From positions 1 through 10,358 of the forward strand of contig CAVOBC010000151.1 of assembly GCA_963693635.1 (NCBI GenBank): a stretch of 10,358 bases of DNA, given 5' to 3'. This document shows, in pieces, positions 1 through 8,000 of this stretch. Under the pieces are notes generated by a model that had not been told where the DNA came from, made no database searches, and saw nothing but the letters and a program-made list of their open reading frames with translations. Positions within the stretch are counted from its first letter, which is position 1. Each line of letters starts with the position of its first letter. Origin of the DNA: CAVOBC01 sp963693635. Its GTDB lineage: Bacteria > Pseudomonadota > Gammaproteobacteria > Pseudomonadales > Azotimanducaceae. The position numbers and the translations under genes were made by a program.

Positions 1-15
1 CTCGAACGAAGATCT

Positions 16-1596
16 TTAAAGAAAGCTATCGGGTTCAGTGCGAAGCCACTCGCCAATCTTCTCACCGATCATGATGCAGGTGAGGTTCGTGTTGGCCCTT
101 GGCACGGACGGCATGATCGATGCGTCGGCGACAACGAGGCCGTCAATGCCATAGCAGCGACCCCGTGAATCGACGACGGCACCGTCGCTCGAATCGCCCA
201 TGCGCACGGTTCCACACGGATGAAAGCCGCTGCCGGCATGGGTGCGGCAGCGCGCCATGATGTCATCGTCTGACATCGCTCGCGCCGGGTCCGGATAGGT
301 CACCTGATCGATCATTTCAGCGAGCGCACCGGTTTTGGTAAATGCCAGGGTGTCTCTGAAGCACTGGGTGAGCCGTGTGGCGTCGCGCGTATCTTCGCAG
401 AAGTGATTGTCGACGACGGGCGGGTCGTGCGGGTCTGCCGAGCGCAGCCGCAGTTCGCCCCGGCCGTACTGATATTCCAGTACGCACGCTATGACGAAGC
501 CCGGTCCGTGCCGGTTATTCGCGAAGCTGATTTGTTCGATCTGCAGGTCGTTGCGCTTGTTGGACCCCTCCGCGGTGTAGCGCAGAATCGTCTGAATGAG
601 CGGTGAGTCGGTGTCGATAATGCTGCCGTCCCTGACAGTGGCAGCGACGGCAAGTGCCGGGTGATCCGAGAGGTTGGCACCGACGCCAGGTGCGTCCAGC
701 ACAACATCAATGCCGTGTGCCGCCAGTTGCTGCCGCGGCCCGATGCCGGAGCGCATGAGGATCGTTGGCGACATGAGGGCGCCCGCACTGAGGACGACCG
801 TGTTTGCGGTCAGCGTGTGCACCTCGCCGCCACTTTCGAGTTCCAGGCCATAGCAGCGCTGGTTGCGGATGAGCAAGCGGCGCACGTGGCTGTCAGCGCG
901 GATCGACAGATTGGGGCGAACGCGGGCGGGCGCGAGGTAGCCGACTGCGGTTGAGACCCTCAATCGTCCGAGCTTGTTCATCGGGTGCGGGCCCGCGCCC
1001 CAGCCATCCGGGTCATTGGCATCGGCGCATTGGGCGTATCCGAGATCGGTCGAAGTCGCCAGGAACGCCTGGTGTTGGGGCAGCAGTTCGGCGGTTGGAT
1101 AACGGCGTATCGAGATCGGCCCGGCGTCCCCATGGTAGTCGGCGTTACCGAAGTCGAGGTCCCGCTCCAGCCGCTTGAAGGCGGGTAGCACGTCGTCCCA
1201 CTGCCAGCCGTCGCAGCCGCTGTCCGCCCATTCATCGTAGTCTTCGGGCACGCCGCGGAGCGCAATCGTCGTGTTAACCGCGCTTGAACCACCGGTGACG
1301 CGTCCCCGCGGGAACGGCACCACGCGACCTCGCGTCGGTTCGTAGTCGAGATGCCAGTCGTGATCGACGTAGGAGTTGTTGTGGCTGTTGACGAGATCGG
1401 CTGGTGTCTCGTTGAGCAAAGGGTAGTCGGGGCCCGCTTCAATGAGGCACACCGTACGATTGGGGTCTTCCGAGACCCGTGCCGCGATGACGGCCCCGGC
1501 GCTGCCGGCACCGACGACGATGGTATCAAAGTGGGGAGGGCTTGGAGCGCTGGATGTCTGTGTCGGTCCGGGAGTTTTGTCTTTTTGCTGACTCAT
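16..1596 (-). CDS. GMC-family FAD-dependent oxidoreductase (choline dehydrogenase-like)
   Basis: This is a complete 526-residue protein, a usual length for the GMC (glucose-methanol-choline) family, which oxidises alcohols with FAD. After a polar, Pro/Ser/Thr-rich leader of about 22 residues comes the Rossmann motif VVGAGSAG (27-34), with the ADP-ribose-binding acid at Glu53 in LIEAG. The GMC signature GRVTGGSSAVN lies at 98-108. The C-terminal signature HPCGTVRMG (459-467) supplies the active-site base His459, and NTN at 502-504 supplies the second catalytic position. Many members read HPVGTCRMG, so Cys and Val appear exchanged here. No signal peptide or membrane segment is seen, so it is probably cytoplasmic or loosely membrane-associated and passes electrons to a quinone or carrier (inference). 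The ATG at 1596 has a modest AGGGCGG-like site just upstream and is divergent from the racemase gene. The substrate is unknown; hydroxyacid or alcohol oxidation in the same pathway as the racemase is plausible. Confidence 0.93.
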   Translation of the reverse strand: MSQQKDKTPGPTQTSSAPSPPHFDTIVVGAGSAGAVIAARVSEDPNRTVCLIEAGPDYPLLNETPADLVNSHNNSYVDHDWHLDYEPTRGRVVPFPRGRVTGGSSAVNTTIALRGVPEDYDEWADSGCDGWQWDDVLPAFKRLERDLDFGNADYHGDAGPISIRRYPTAELLPQHQAFLATSTDLGYAQCADANDPDGWGAGPHPMNKLGRLRVSTAVGYLAPARVRPNLSIRADSHVRRLLIRNQRCYGLELESGGEVHTLTANTVVLSAGALMSPTILMRSGIGPRQQLAAHGIDVVLDAPGVGANLSDHPALAVAATVRDGSIIDTDSPLIQTILRYTAEGSNKRNDLQIEQISFANNRHGPGFVIACVLEYQYGRGELRLRSADPHDPPVVDNHFCEDTRDATRLTQCFRDTLAFTKTGALAEMIDQVTYPDPARAMSDDDIMARCRTHAGSGFHPCGTVRMGDSSDGAVVDSRGRCYGIDGLVVADASIMPSVPRANTNLTCIMIGEKIGEWLRTEPDSFL

Positions 1597-1611
1597 GGCC
1601 GCCCTATGCCC

Positions 1612-1635
1612 GTGTGGTGCGGTCGATCATCACAC
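1612..1635. promoter_or_regulatory. Imperfect inverted repeat, candidate operator in the divergent promoter region
   Basis: GTGTGGTG (1612-1619) and CATCACAC (1628-1635) are inverted copies with 7 of 8 positions matching and an 8-base spacer. They sit in the 107-bp gap between the divergent GMC and racemase genes, where a shared transcription factor would bind. No regulator gene is in the window and no family can be assigned from this half-site. A TAAGAT at 1653-1658 could serve as a -10 for the racemase, but I see no convincing -35. One such repeat can arise by chance. Confidence 0.3.
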
Positions 1636-1692
1636 ATCCTGCGGCGGCGCGTTAAGATGTGGCTCTTGCCCGGCGACGCCGTCACGCATTCT

Positions 1693-1698
1693 GGAAAG
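1693..1698 (+). promoter_or_regulatory. Ribosome binding site that decides the racemase start
   Basis: GGAAAG ends five bases before the ATG at 1704. The open frame extends upstream to a GTG at 1659, but that extension encodes an Arg-rich stretch (ARRRRH) unlike any family N-terminus. The ATG gives MADTIDLAYG, which looks like the first beta strand of LarA-family proteins. Confidence 0.6.
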
Positions 1699-1703
1699 CC
1701 CCT

Positions 1704-2999
1704 ATGGCCGACACCATTGATCTTGCCTACGGTCGACACGGCCTCGCCCTGACTTTGCCCGACGGTGTGGTGCCGACCATCGTGCAAAAGCGCCCGCTGC
1801 CAGTGCCGTCTGATGCGCACGCGGTGATCGAGGCCGCGCTGGCCGCGCCGCTCGCAAGCCCCACAATAGGCGAGGCTGCACGGTCCGCGCGCAGCACGTG
1901 CATCGTCATTTGTGACATCACGCGTCCGGTGCCGAATCATCTGTTTCTGCGCCCGATGATCGAACGGATCTGTGCCGCCGGCGTGCCGCTCGAAGGTATC
2001 ACGGTGCTGATCGCGACTGGACTGCATCGGCCCAACCTTGGCGATGAGTTGGCAGAGTTGATCGGTGACCCCTGGGTCTTGCAACACGTTCGCGTTGCCA
2101 ATCACGATGCCCGTGACGAGGCGAGCCACCGCATGCTGGGTGTCACGCCGACGCGCGGCACACCGGTCGGCATTGATCGCCGGTTCGTGGACGCGGACCT
2201 GAAGATTGTGACGGGACTCGTTGAGCCCCACTTCATGGCCGGGTATTCCGGCGGCCGCAAGGTCATCGCGCCCGGCATCGCGCATGAGTCCACGATCCGC
2301 ACGTTTCATTCGGCGCGCTTCATGGAACACGCGTCGGCAACCTCTTGCGTGCTCGACAACAATCCGCTCCATGAAGAGCAACTGGCTGTTGTCGCGATGC
2401 TGGACGCGCCCATTTTCGCGCTCAACACCGTGATCGATGAGGAACGTCGGCTCGTCTATGCGTCCTACGGCGACGTGCTGGTGAGTCACATGGATGCGGT
2501 CGCGTACATGCGCGAGGCGGCCGAGGTCCATCTGCCCCGGCGCTTCCGAACGGTCGTCACGACATCAGCGGGCCATCCTCTTGACAAGACTTATTACCAG
2601 ACGGTTAAGGGAATGGTGACGCCGCTCGACATTCTGGAACCGGGTGGCACGTTGATCATCGCGTCCCACTGCGCGGAGGGCATCGGCTCGCCTGAGTTTC
2701 GCGCCTCGCAGGCGCGGCTGCTGGCATCGACGCCGGAGGCGTTCCTCGAGAGTTTGCTCGCCAAGGATCAGGCCGACATCGATGAGTGGCAAAGCGAGAT
2801 GCAGCTCAAATCCCAGCGGGTTGGCGACGTTGCGCTCTACTCTGAGGGCCTGTCTGACGATGACCACGCGCTCACCGGCGTGCGGCGGGTGACAAACCTT
2901 GGGGCGTCCGTGGCCGAGAGTGTGCACCGGCAGGGCGACGTTGACGTCGCGGTCGTACCGGAAGGGCCTTACGTCGTGCCGTTTTACTCGCCCGCGTAA
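1704..2999 (+). CDS. LarA-family nickel-pincer 2-hydroxyacid racemase/epimerase (DUF2088)
   Basis: The 431-residue protein matches the length of Lactobacillus plantarum lactate racemase LarA (about 424 residues). It has the same active-site residues at nearly the same spacing. DITRP gives Asp71 and Arg74. TGLHRP gives His108, an acid/base. EPHFMAGYSGGRK gives His176, the second acid/base, and Lys186, which carries the nickel-pincer nucleotide. His202 lies 16 residues on and would ligate Ni. YYQTVKG gives Gln299 and Lys302. In LarA the equivalents are D72, R75, H108, H174, K184, H200, Q295 and K298 (family knowledge). An intact catalytic centre is therefore expected. The superfamily also includes malate racemases and sugar-acid epimerases, so lactate is not assured and no gene symbol is given. 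The LarB, LarE and LarC maturation enzymes are not in this window. The gene is divergent from the GMC oxidoreductase and convergent with the SDR, which suggests a shared hydroxyacid pathway. No signal peptide is seen, so it is cytoplasmic. Confidence 0.9.
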   Translation: MADTIDLAYGRHGLALTLPDGVVPTIVQKRPLPVPSDAHAVIEAALAAPLASPTIGEAARSARSTCIVICDITRPVPNHLFLRPMIERICAAGVPLEGITVLIATGLHRPNLGDELAELIGDPWVLQHVRVANHDARDEASHRMLGVTPTRGTPVGIDRRFVDADLKIVTGLVEPHFMAGYSGGRKVIAPGIAHESTIRTFHSARFMEHASATSCVLDNNPLHEEQLAVVAMLDAPIFALNTVIDEERRLVYASYGDVLVSHMDAVAYMREAAEVHLPRRFRTVVTTSAGHPLDKTYYQTVKGMVTPLDILEPGGTLIIASHCAEGIGSPEFRASQARLLASTPEAFLESLLAKDQADIDEWQSEMQLKSQRVGDVALYSEGLSDDDHALTGVRRVTNLGASVAESVHRQGDVDVAVVPEGPYVVPFYSPA

Positions 3000-3065
3000 C
3001 CGCTTGCCGTCAGCGCTGGTTGTGACAGCTTTTGATTAAGGCTTCTGAGCAACGCTTTTCATTGC

Positions 3066-3091
3066 GCTCTCTATTAACGCTCTCTATTAAC
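3066..3091. repeat. Perfect 13-bp tandem duplication spanning the SDR stop codon
   Basis: GCTCTCTATTAAC occurs twice in direct succession, at 3066-3078 and 3079-3091. The second copy holds the SDR stop codon (TAA on the minus strand) and the first is its downstream echo. This looks like replication slippage and does not change the protein. Confidence 0.85.
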
Positions 3092-3848
3092 GCATGGCGG
3101 TCGGCATGCCGCCGTCAATGACGATGGTCTGGCCTGTCACGGATTCGGATGCGCAGAAAGCGATAACCTGACGCGCGATATCGTCCAACTGCCCGACCTT
3201 GCCGAGGACTGCGGTGCGCCGCGCGCCTTGGGCTGAAGCCTCCGGCAGCCGGTTCGCCATCCGCGTGCCCTCCACGAGGCCCGGCGCAATGCAGTTGACG
3301 GCGACATCGGGGGCCATCGCGACCGCAAGGCAGCGGGTCAGGTGATTGAGACCGGCCTTGCTGGCCGAGTACGCAATGCTGGAACTACCAGGGGCGATGC
3401 CGCCGGCAGAGGAGATGTTCACGATGTGGCCATTGCCGTTCTTGCCGAGCGCGGTTGCGGCCGCACGCGCCAGCAGAAACGGCCCACGCAGATTGGTCTC
3501 GAGAATTCTGTCCCAGGTGTCGACGTCGAGGCCGTCGAGGTCAGGAAAGGGAATGCCCTTATTCCAGCCGGCATTGTTGATGAGAATATCGAGGCCACCA
3601 AGTCCGGCGATCACCTCGCCGACGCAGGTCTCAACGCTCGCCGGGTCACGCTGATCGAGATGCACGGCGACTGCCTTGACCCCAAGGTCGAGTGCTTCAC
3701 TGACAATCGTGTCGGCGCCTTCCTTAAAGCCGACGTAGCTGACGGCGATGTCAGCACCGGCCCCGGCGAGGGCACGGGCAATAGCGCCGCCGATGCTGCC
3801 TGAGCCGCCGGTGACGAGCGCGGTGCGATGACTGAGTGGTTTGTCCAT
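3087..3848 (-). CDS. SDR-family NAD(P)-dependent oxidoreductase (FabG-like)
   Basis: This complete 253-residue classical short-chain dehydrogenase/reductase would interconvert a hydroxyl and a carbonyl using a nicotinamide cofactor. The cofactor loop is TGGSGSIG (13-20) and the structural motif NNAG is at 91-94. The catalytic tetrad is Asn119, Ser147, Tyr160 and Lys164 (YSASK), all correctly spaced. The segment PGLVEGTRM (189-197) is the substrate loop, and the C-terminus TGQTIVIDGG is typical of the FabG/3-oxoacyl-reductase-like branch. The second beta strand ends VSY without the acidic residue typical of NAD-specific enzymes, so NADP(H) may be preferred (inference). It follows the PrpF-like gene on the same strand with a 100-bp gap and has a strong Shine-Dalgarno site of its own. 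It runs tail-to-tail with the racemase. A role in oxidising one enantiomer of a hydroxyacid, or reducing the keto form, is plausible but unproven. Confidence 0.93.
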   Translation of the reverse strand: MDKPLSHRTALVTGGSGSIGGAIARALAGAGADIAVSYVGFKEGADTIVSEALDLGVKAVAVHLDQRDPASVETCVGEVIAGLGGLDILINNAGWNKGIPFPDLDGLDVDTWDRILETNLRGPFLLARAAATALGKNGNGHIVNISSAGGIAPGSSSIAYSASKAGLNHLTRCLAVAMAPDVAVNCIAPGLVEGTRMANRLPEASAQGARRTAVLGKVGQLDDIARQVIAFCASESVTGQTIVIDGGMPTAMR

Positions 3849-3856
3849 TGATTCTT

Positions 3857-3863
3857 CTCCCTT
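3857..3863 (-). promoter_or_regulatory. Strong Shine-Dalgarno site for the SDR gene
   Basis: On the minus strand, AAGGGAG lies eight bases before the ATG at 3848. It is the best ribosome binding site in the window and supports independent, efficient translation of the SDR even if it is cotranscribed with the PrpF-like gene. Confidence 0.75.
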
Positions 3864-3908
3864 TCGTATTGCGGCCGCTTCTTTTTTGGCCGGAAGCTGG
3901 CCTGAAAT

Positions 3909-3924
3909 CGTCCGGAGTTGGACG
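3909..3924 (-). other. Small inverted repeat between the PrpF-like gene and the SDR gene
   Basis: CGTCC (3909-3913) and GGACG (3920-3924) form a 5-bp perfect stem with a 6-base loop in the 100-bp gap. Only a short ATTTC follows on the minus strand, so it is at best a weak terminator or an mRNA-processing hairpin. It could be chance in GC-rich DNA. Confidence 0.25.
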
Positions 3925-3948
3925 GAGTTTTGCGGCCGAACGCTCGCG

Positions 3949-5079
3949 TCAGTTGCCGGTGGGGACCAGGACCTCGCCGCGCATCAGCGTGCGAGCGGTA
4001 CGGATGACCGTTGCCGAGATTGCCTCACCGGTTTTGTCGTCGAACCGGGCGCTGACCTCGGTGACGCCTGCCGAGTGCCCGATGCGTGTCACATTGTAAT
4101 CATCGCGGCGGCGCGGGTTGGCAATGTCGGCGACGATGGTGCCCGGGATGCAGGCGGCAACGCCAAGCGCGACCGTGCCGGTCCCGGTGATGCTGTTGTG
4201 GGGCAGGCCCATCGAGAACATCCGTGCCTGAATGTTGATCGACAGTGCCGGGATACGTGCGCCCGCGGACGTCGTGTAGGGTCCGGGTGGTGCGAGCAGG
4301 CACACCTTCGGCGTCGCGGGTTGATCTCCGATCTGTTCCGGCGTTCCCATACCCATCGCGGCGCCGCCGGCACAACGCAACTGTTCGATCGTGTGGCCGA
4401 TGCGGGTTAGCTCGTGCGGCAGTTCATCACCACGTAAGCCGAAATCGCTGGCGAGTGCGAAGACGGTCGGGTTGCCGGCCTGGAGCAGCGTGGTTGTGAT
4501 GGCACCCGATGCGGTGATCGAGACGGCGTCCGCGCGATTGCCGGTTGGGAACGTGGGGACATCCTTCGGGTGCAGGAAGTCGACGGCGATCGGGGATCCG
4601 CTACCGGCGACGCCCGCGACTGCGGTCTCGCCTTCGACTATGACGCTGCCATCAGTATGGGTTGGTACCGACACGACCAGATGTTGCTGCAGGTTGGTTT
4701 GCCACACGCGAATCCGCGTGAGGGGTGGCGTCGCGGGGACCAGCCGCTGCTCGATCGCAAACACGCCAACCGCGGACAACAGGTTGCCGCAGTTGCCGGT
4801 GTAGTCGATGACCGGTCGCATGATATCAACGTGACCAAAGGTGAAATCGACATCGGCGTCGGTGCGCGATGAGCCACCAACGATACAGATCTTGCTCGTG
4901 CTCGAGGTGGCGCCGCCCATGCCGTTGATCTGGCGTTCGTAGGGGTCCGGACTGCCGATGACGGCGAGGAACAAACGGTCGCGCTCGGGCTGTGCCGGAG
5001 GCAGGTCCTGAGGCAGAAAGAAGACGCCCTTGCTGGTTCCTCCTCGCATGAGCGTCGCCGCTACGGCGGTCTGACTCAT
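3949..5079 (-). CDS. PrpF-family isomerase (methylaconitate isomerase / 4-oxalomesaconate tautomerase-like)
   Basis: This 376-residue protein has the PrpF-type proline-racemase/diaminopimelate-epimerase fold. Family members isomerise unsaturated tricarboxylates: PrpF acts on 2-methylaconitate, and GalD tautomerises 4-oxalomesaconate. The hallmark MRGGTSKGVFF is at 11-21, MGGATSSTSK at 54-63, and DYTGNCGN at 92-99. Lys63 and Cys97 are 34 residues apart, the spacing I recall for the key Lys73/Cys107 of Shewanella PrpF. The ITGTGT region lies in the second half. No signal peptide is seen, so it is cytoplasmic. Its ATG overlaps the TGA of the upstream outer-membrane protein gene (ATGA) and it lacks a clear ribosome binding site, which suggests translational coupling. 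The SDR gene follows on the same strand. No methylcitrate-cycle gene (prpB, prpC, acnD) and no gallate/protocatechuate 4,5-cleavage gene is next to it, so the substrate is open. Confidence 0.9.
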   Translation of the reverse strand: MSQTAVAATLMRGGTSKGVFFLPQDLPPAQPERDRLFLAVIGSPDPYERQINGMGGATSSTSKICIVGGSSRTDADVDFTFGHVDIMRPVIDYTGNCGNLLSAVGVFAIEQRLVPATPPLTRIRVWQTNLQQHLVVSVPTHTDGSVIVEGETAVAGVAGSGSPIAVDFLHPKDVPTFPTGNRADAVSITASGAITTTLLQAGNPTVFALASDFGLRGDELPHELTRIGHTIEQLRCAGGAAMGMGTPEQIGDQPATPKVCLLAPPGPYTTSAGARIPALSINIQARMFSMGLPHNSITGTGTVALGVAACIPGTIVADIANPRRRDDYNVTRIGHSAGVTEVSARFDDKTGEAISATVIRTARTLMRGEVLVPTGN

Positions 5080-8000
5080 GACCCGAAGCGATACCGAAGT
5101 TTGATGATGAAGAGGTCGACCACACGCTCGTCAAGGGCGTCGCGAAACAGGTCCTCGAAGTCCTCACGGCTTCGATTGTCGAGGTTGCTGCCACGGGTGT
5201 AGACGACGAAGAGATCGGACAGAGGGCCGATCTCCCAGCGGTAGCGGAACTGGGTGGTAAGGCGCGAGAGGGTGAAGTCGTCCGCGCCGCTGGCCGGGTC
5301 TTTCATCCGGGGTATCAGTTTGCCGTCACCAATCGGGACTTGCCAGAAGGTTTGTTCGGCGGCTTCGATACCCGCCCATTGCATGGTCAGCCGGAGTTGC
5401 TGCTTTGCGCTCAGGAAGAAGTCGACGGCGAGGCGCGGGCCGAGGTCAATGCCGTCGAACGTTGTGAAGTTGCGATCGCCCATGTGGATCAGCCAGTCAT
5501 CGCGTTTCTTGTAGCGCAGGTCGAGGTCGATGGACAGGCGATGGTTGGGCTTGAACGTGAAGCCGACATCGGTGAACCAGGTGTTGCCGCCCAGGGTCTC
5601 TTTCTGATAGCCACTCTGTATGCTCAGGCTGAACGGCCGCGCCGAATCGGTGCCGTAAGAAACGAAGGAAAAGAGTGAATCGTCGATCTTGAACTTGCCG
5701 TTGCCACGACTGTTGCGGTCGTCCCAGGAAGGTGTGAACCAGTCGATTTCGGCGGTAAGTTGGGAATTGTCGTTGAAGACGAGCGAGCCCCAGATGAACG
5801 TGCCACCCCGGGTCAAAAAGCCGTCGGTGTTGGCTTCGCCGGCCACGAAAACGCCACCGAAGGCGCTGCGTGCGAAGGAAGGCAGCCCCCGGCTGGTATT
5901 GCGCATAAAACTGTAGCGAAGGCTCACCGAGTCGTTTCGCCGCAGGAAGCCCATGTCAGAGATGTCGAGCGAGTCGTCGAAGTAGTCGAGGCGCAAGCTG
6001 TGGCGGTGCCCGGTCTTTGGCGTGTAGTTGATGTCCGTGAACGCGCCGAAACCCTCGGTGCGTTCGACATCGGAATAGACGTATTGGGTGTCCCAACTGA
6101 GCTTGCCGCTGGCAGACAGATAGTGGGTGTCGATGCCGTGGACGACCGCCTTGTAGTCCGGGCGGTCGACCAGCGTTGTCATGTAGCCAACCGATTTGCG
6201 ACCGGCCCCACGGGCGTCGTAGACAACGCGGGCGACGCCGAAGTTGCGACCGTCCGCAGTGACTTCTCGTCTGAGTCCGGTGACATCATCGAGCCCGTCA
6301 AACTCGGCGTCCTGTTCGAAGGCACCCATCACGCCGTAGCGCACACCGCCCGATTGGCCAACCACCTTGGCCGCCGCGAAGAGATCGGTCGGCTTGCTGA
6401 GTTCGACACCCCTGACGCTGACGCCGTCGGGGATCACCGCGTGGATGGCGGCACCACCGATGCGGCGGGTGTTGAGGAGGGTCGTGGGTTCGAGGTTGTA
6501 GAGTTGGGGTGGCTGCCGGCCGCCGGTGCCGTTTGACGAGAAGCTCTGCAGCACCGACCTTGGGGAGGTTATAAAGACTTCTGTCCCCTCAAGGAAGAAC
6601 AGCCGCTTTTCCGGGAAGTAGGTCTCGAAAGCGGACAGATTGACAACAACATCGTCCGACTCGACCGCACCGAAGTCGGGGTTGATGGTCGCTGTCACTT
6701 GCAGGTTGGACGATGGCCGCGCGAAGATATCGAGTCCGATGCGTGACTCGTTAGTCACGTTCACGTCGTCATAGGTGTTGGAGATGAACGGATACGCGGC
6801 CCACTGGCGCACTGGTTTGACGCCGTCAAACTGGATCGGCTGCAGTGCCGACATGAATTTGGCGGCCGCAAACGGCAGTGCCGGCCAGCCGTAACTCTCG
6901 TCAGCGTGCGCGACCTTGCGATTCACCCAAATGCCCATGGAACGGGTCTCTTCCCTCTGCGGCATCGACATCATGGACCAGGGCAGAAACATCTCGGCGC
7001 TCCAACCGTCGTCATGCTTGGCGGTGGCGCCGACCCAGGGTCCGTCCCATTGGCTGCTCAGATTACGCTCAGGCAATACCCGGCCGTCTTCCACCGAGCC
7101 GCCGAGTCCGATGGTGAACCAGTAGCCATAGAGTCCATCCCCGGATGAGTCGAGCGCAATGCCGAAGCTATCTCGATTGAGCGTCTCGTCACGGGACGAG
7201 AGGCGTTCGACGAATGATGCAGGTGGCTGGGTCATGACGCCCGAGACATAGAGCCCCTCGTCCGTGAAGAAGAGTCGCACGTGCGTCGCAAACTCAGGCG
7301 CTTCCAGCGTGTCCGGTTCGGTGACCCGCATATTCTGATACGCCGGCGTCGCGGTCCAGACGGCCTCGTCCAGCTTGCCGTCAATGTGCACTTCAGCACT
7401 CGCGTGGTAGGGGATGTCGAGGATGGCAGGGGGTGCAGTGATCGACGGCTGGGCCGACACGGCCGCACCGTTCGCGTCCGGGGTCCCGCTCGGCTTGCTG
7501 GCAGGGCTGTTTGCGGCAGATGCCGTCCTTCCCAGCCGGATCGGGTGGTATCCGGCCTTGCTGGGCGTGGGTGAGGTTTGTGACCGAACCGCTGGCCGCG
7601 CGGTAGCAATTGCAGGAGGGGCTGTGCGCGTCGTTGCTTGTGGTGGCGAGACCGTCAACCGCGCCGGCGAGCGCGCCGGGGGTCGTTCTCGATCGCGCAC
7701 TTGAAAGCTGCCGGACGCAAAGCCAGCCTCTCGTTCGCCGGCCACGGTTGCGACGCCAAAGCGGTTGGCCAACGCGGCATCCGTCTGCGACATCGCACCG
7801 GTTGTGTCGCCTCGCGACTGGAACCAGGCATCGATACCATCGCGCCGGGCGAGACTGACGAGCTTGCGCGCGTCGGCTTCTGAGGTGCGTTCACTGACCA
7901 CCCGGTGGAATAGTCGCCCGCTCACCATGGCGCTCTCAACGCGAGTGATGACGCCGCTGCGGGTTGCGATGTCACGGCTTTCGTCAAGGGCCAGATTAGC

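Noticed and set aside
978..1529. 183-residue minus-strand frame within the GMC gene
   Set aside because: It is an out-of-phase shadow of the GMC reading frame, with Arg/Pro/Ser-rich composition and no motif.
1593..2531. 312-residue minus-strand open frame opposite the racemase gene
   Set aside because: It lies antisense to a gene with a complete LarA active site, its translation is His/Arg-rich without family resemblance, and long antisense frames are usual in GC-rich DNA.
3949..5079. Part of a methylcitrate (prp) or gallate-degradation (gal) operon
   Set aside because: None of the usual partners (prpB, prpC, acnD; extradiol dioxygenase, hydratase, aldolase) is present on either side.
5760..6536. 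258-residue plus-strand open frame opposite the barrel domain
   Set aside because: It is antisense to clear DUF5916 sequence and its Val/Ala/Glu/Asp-rich translation resembles no family.
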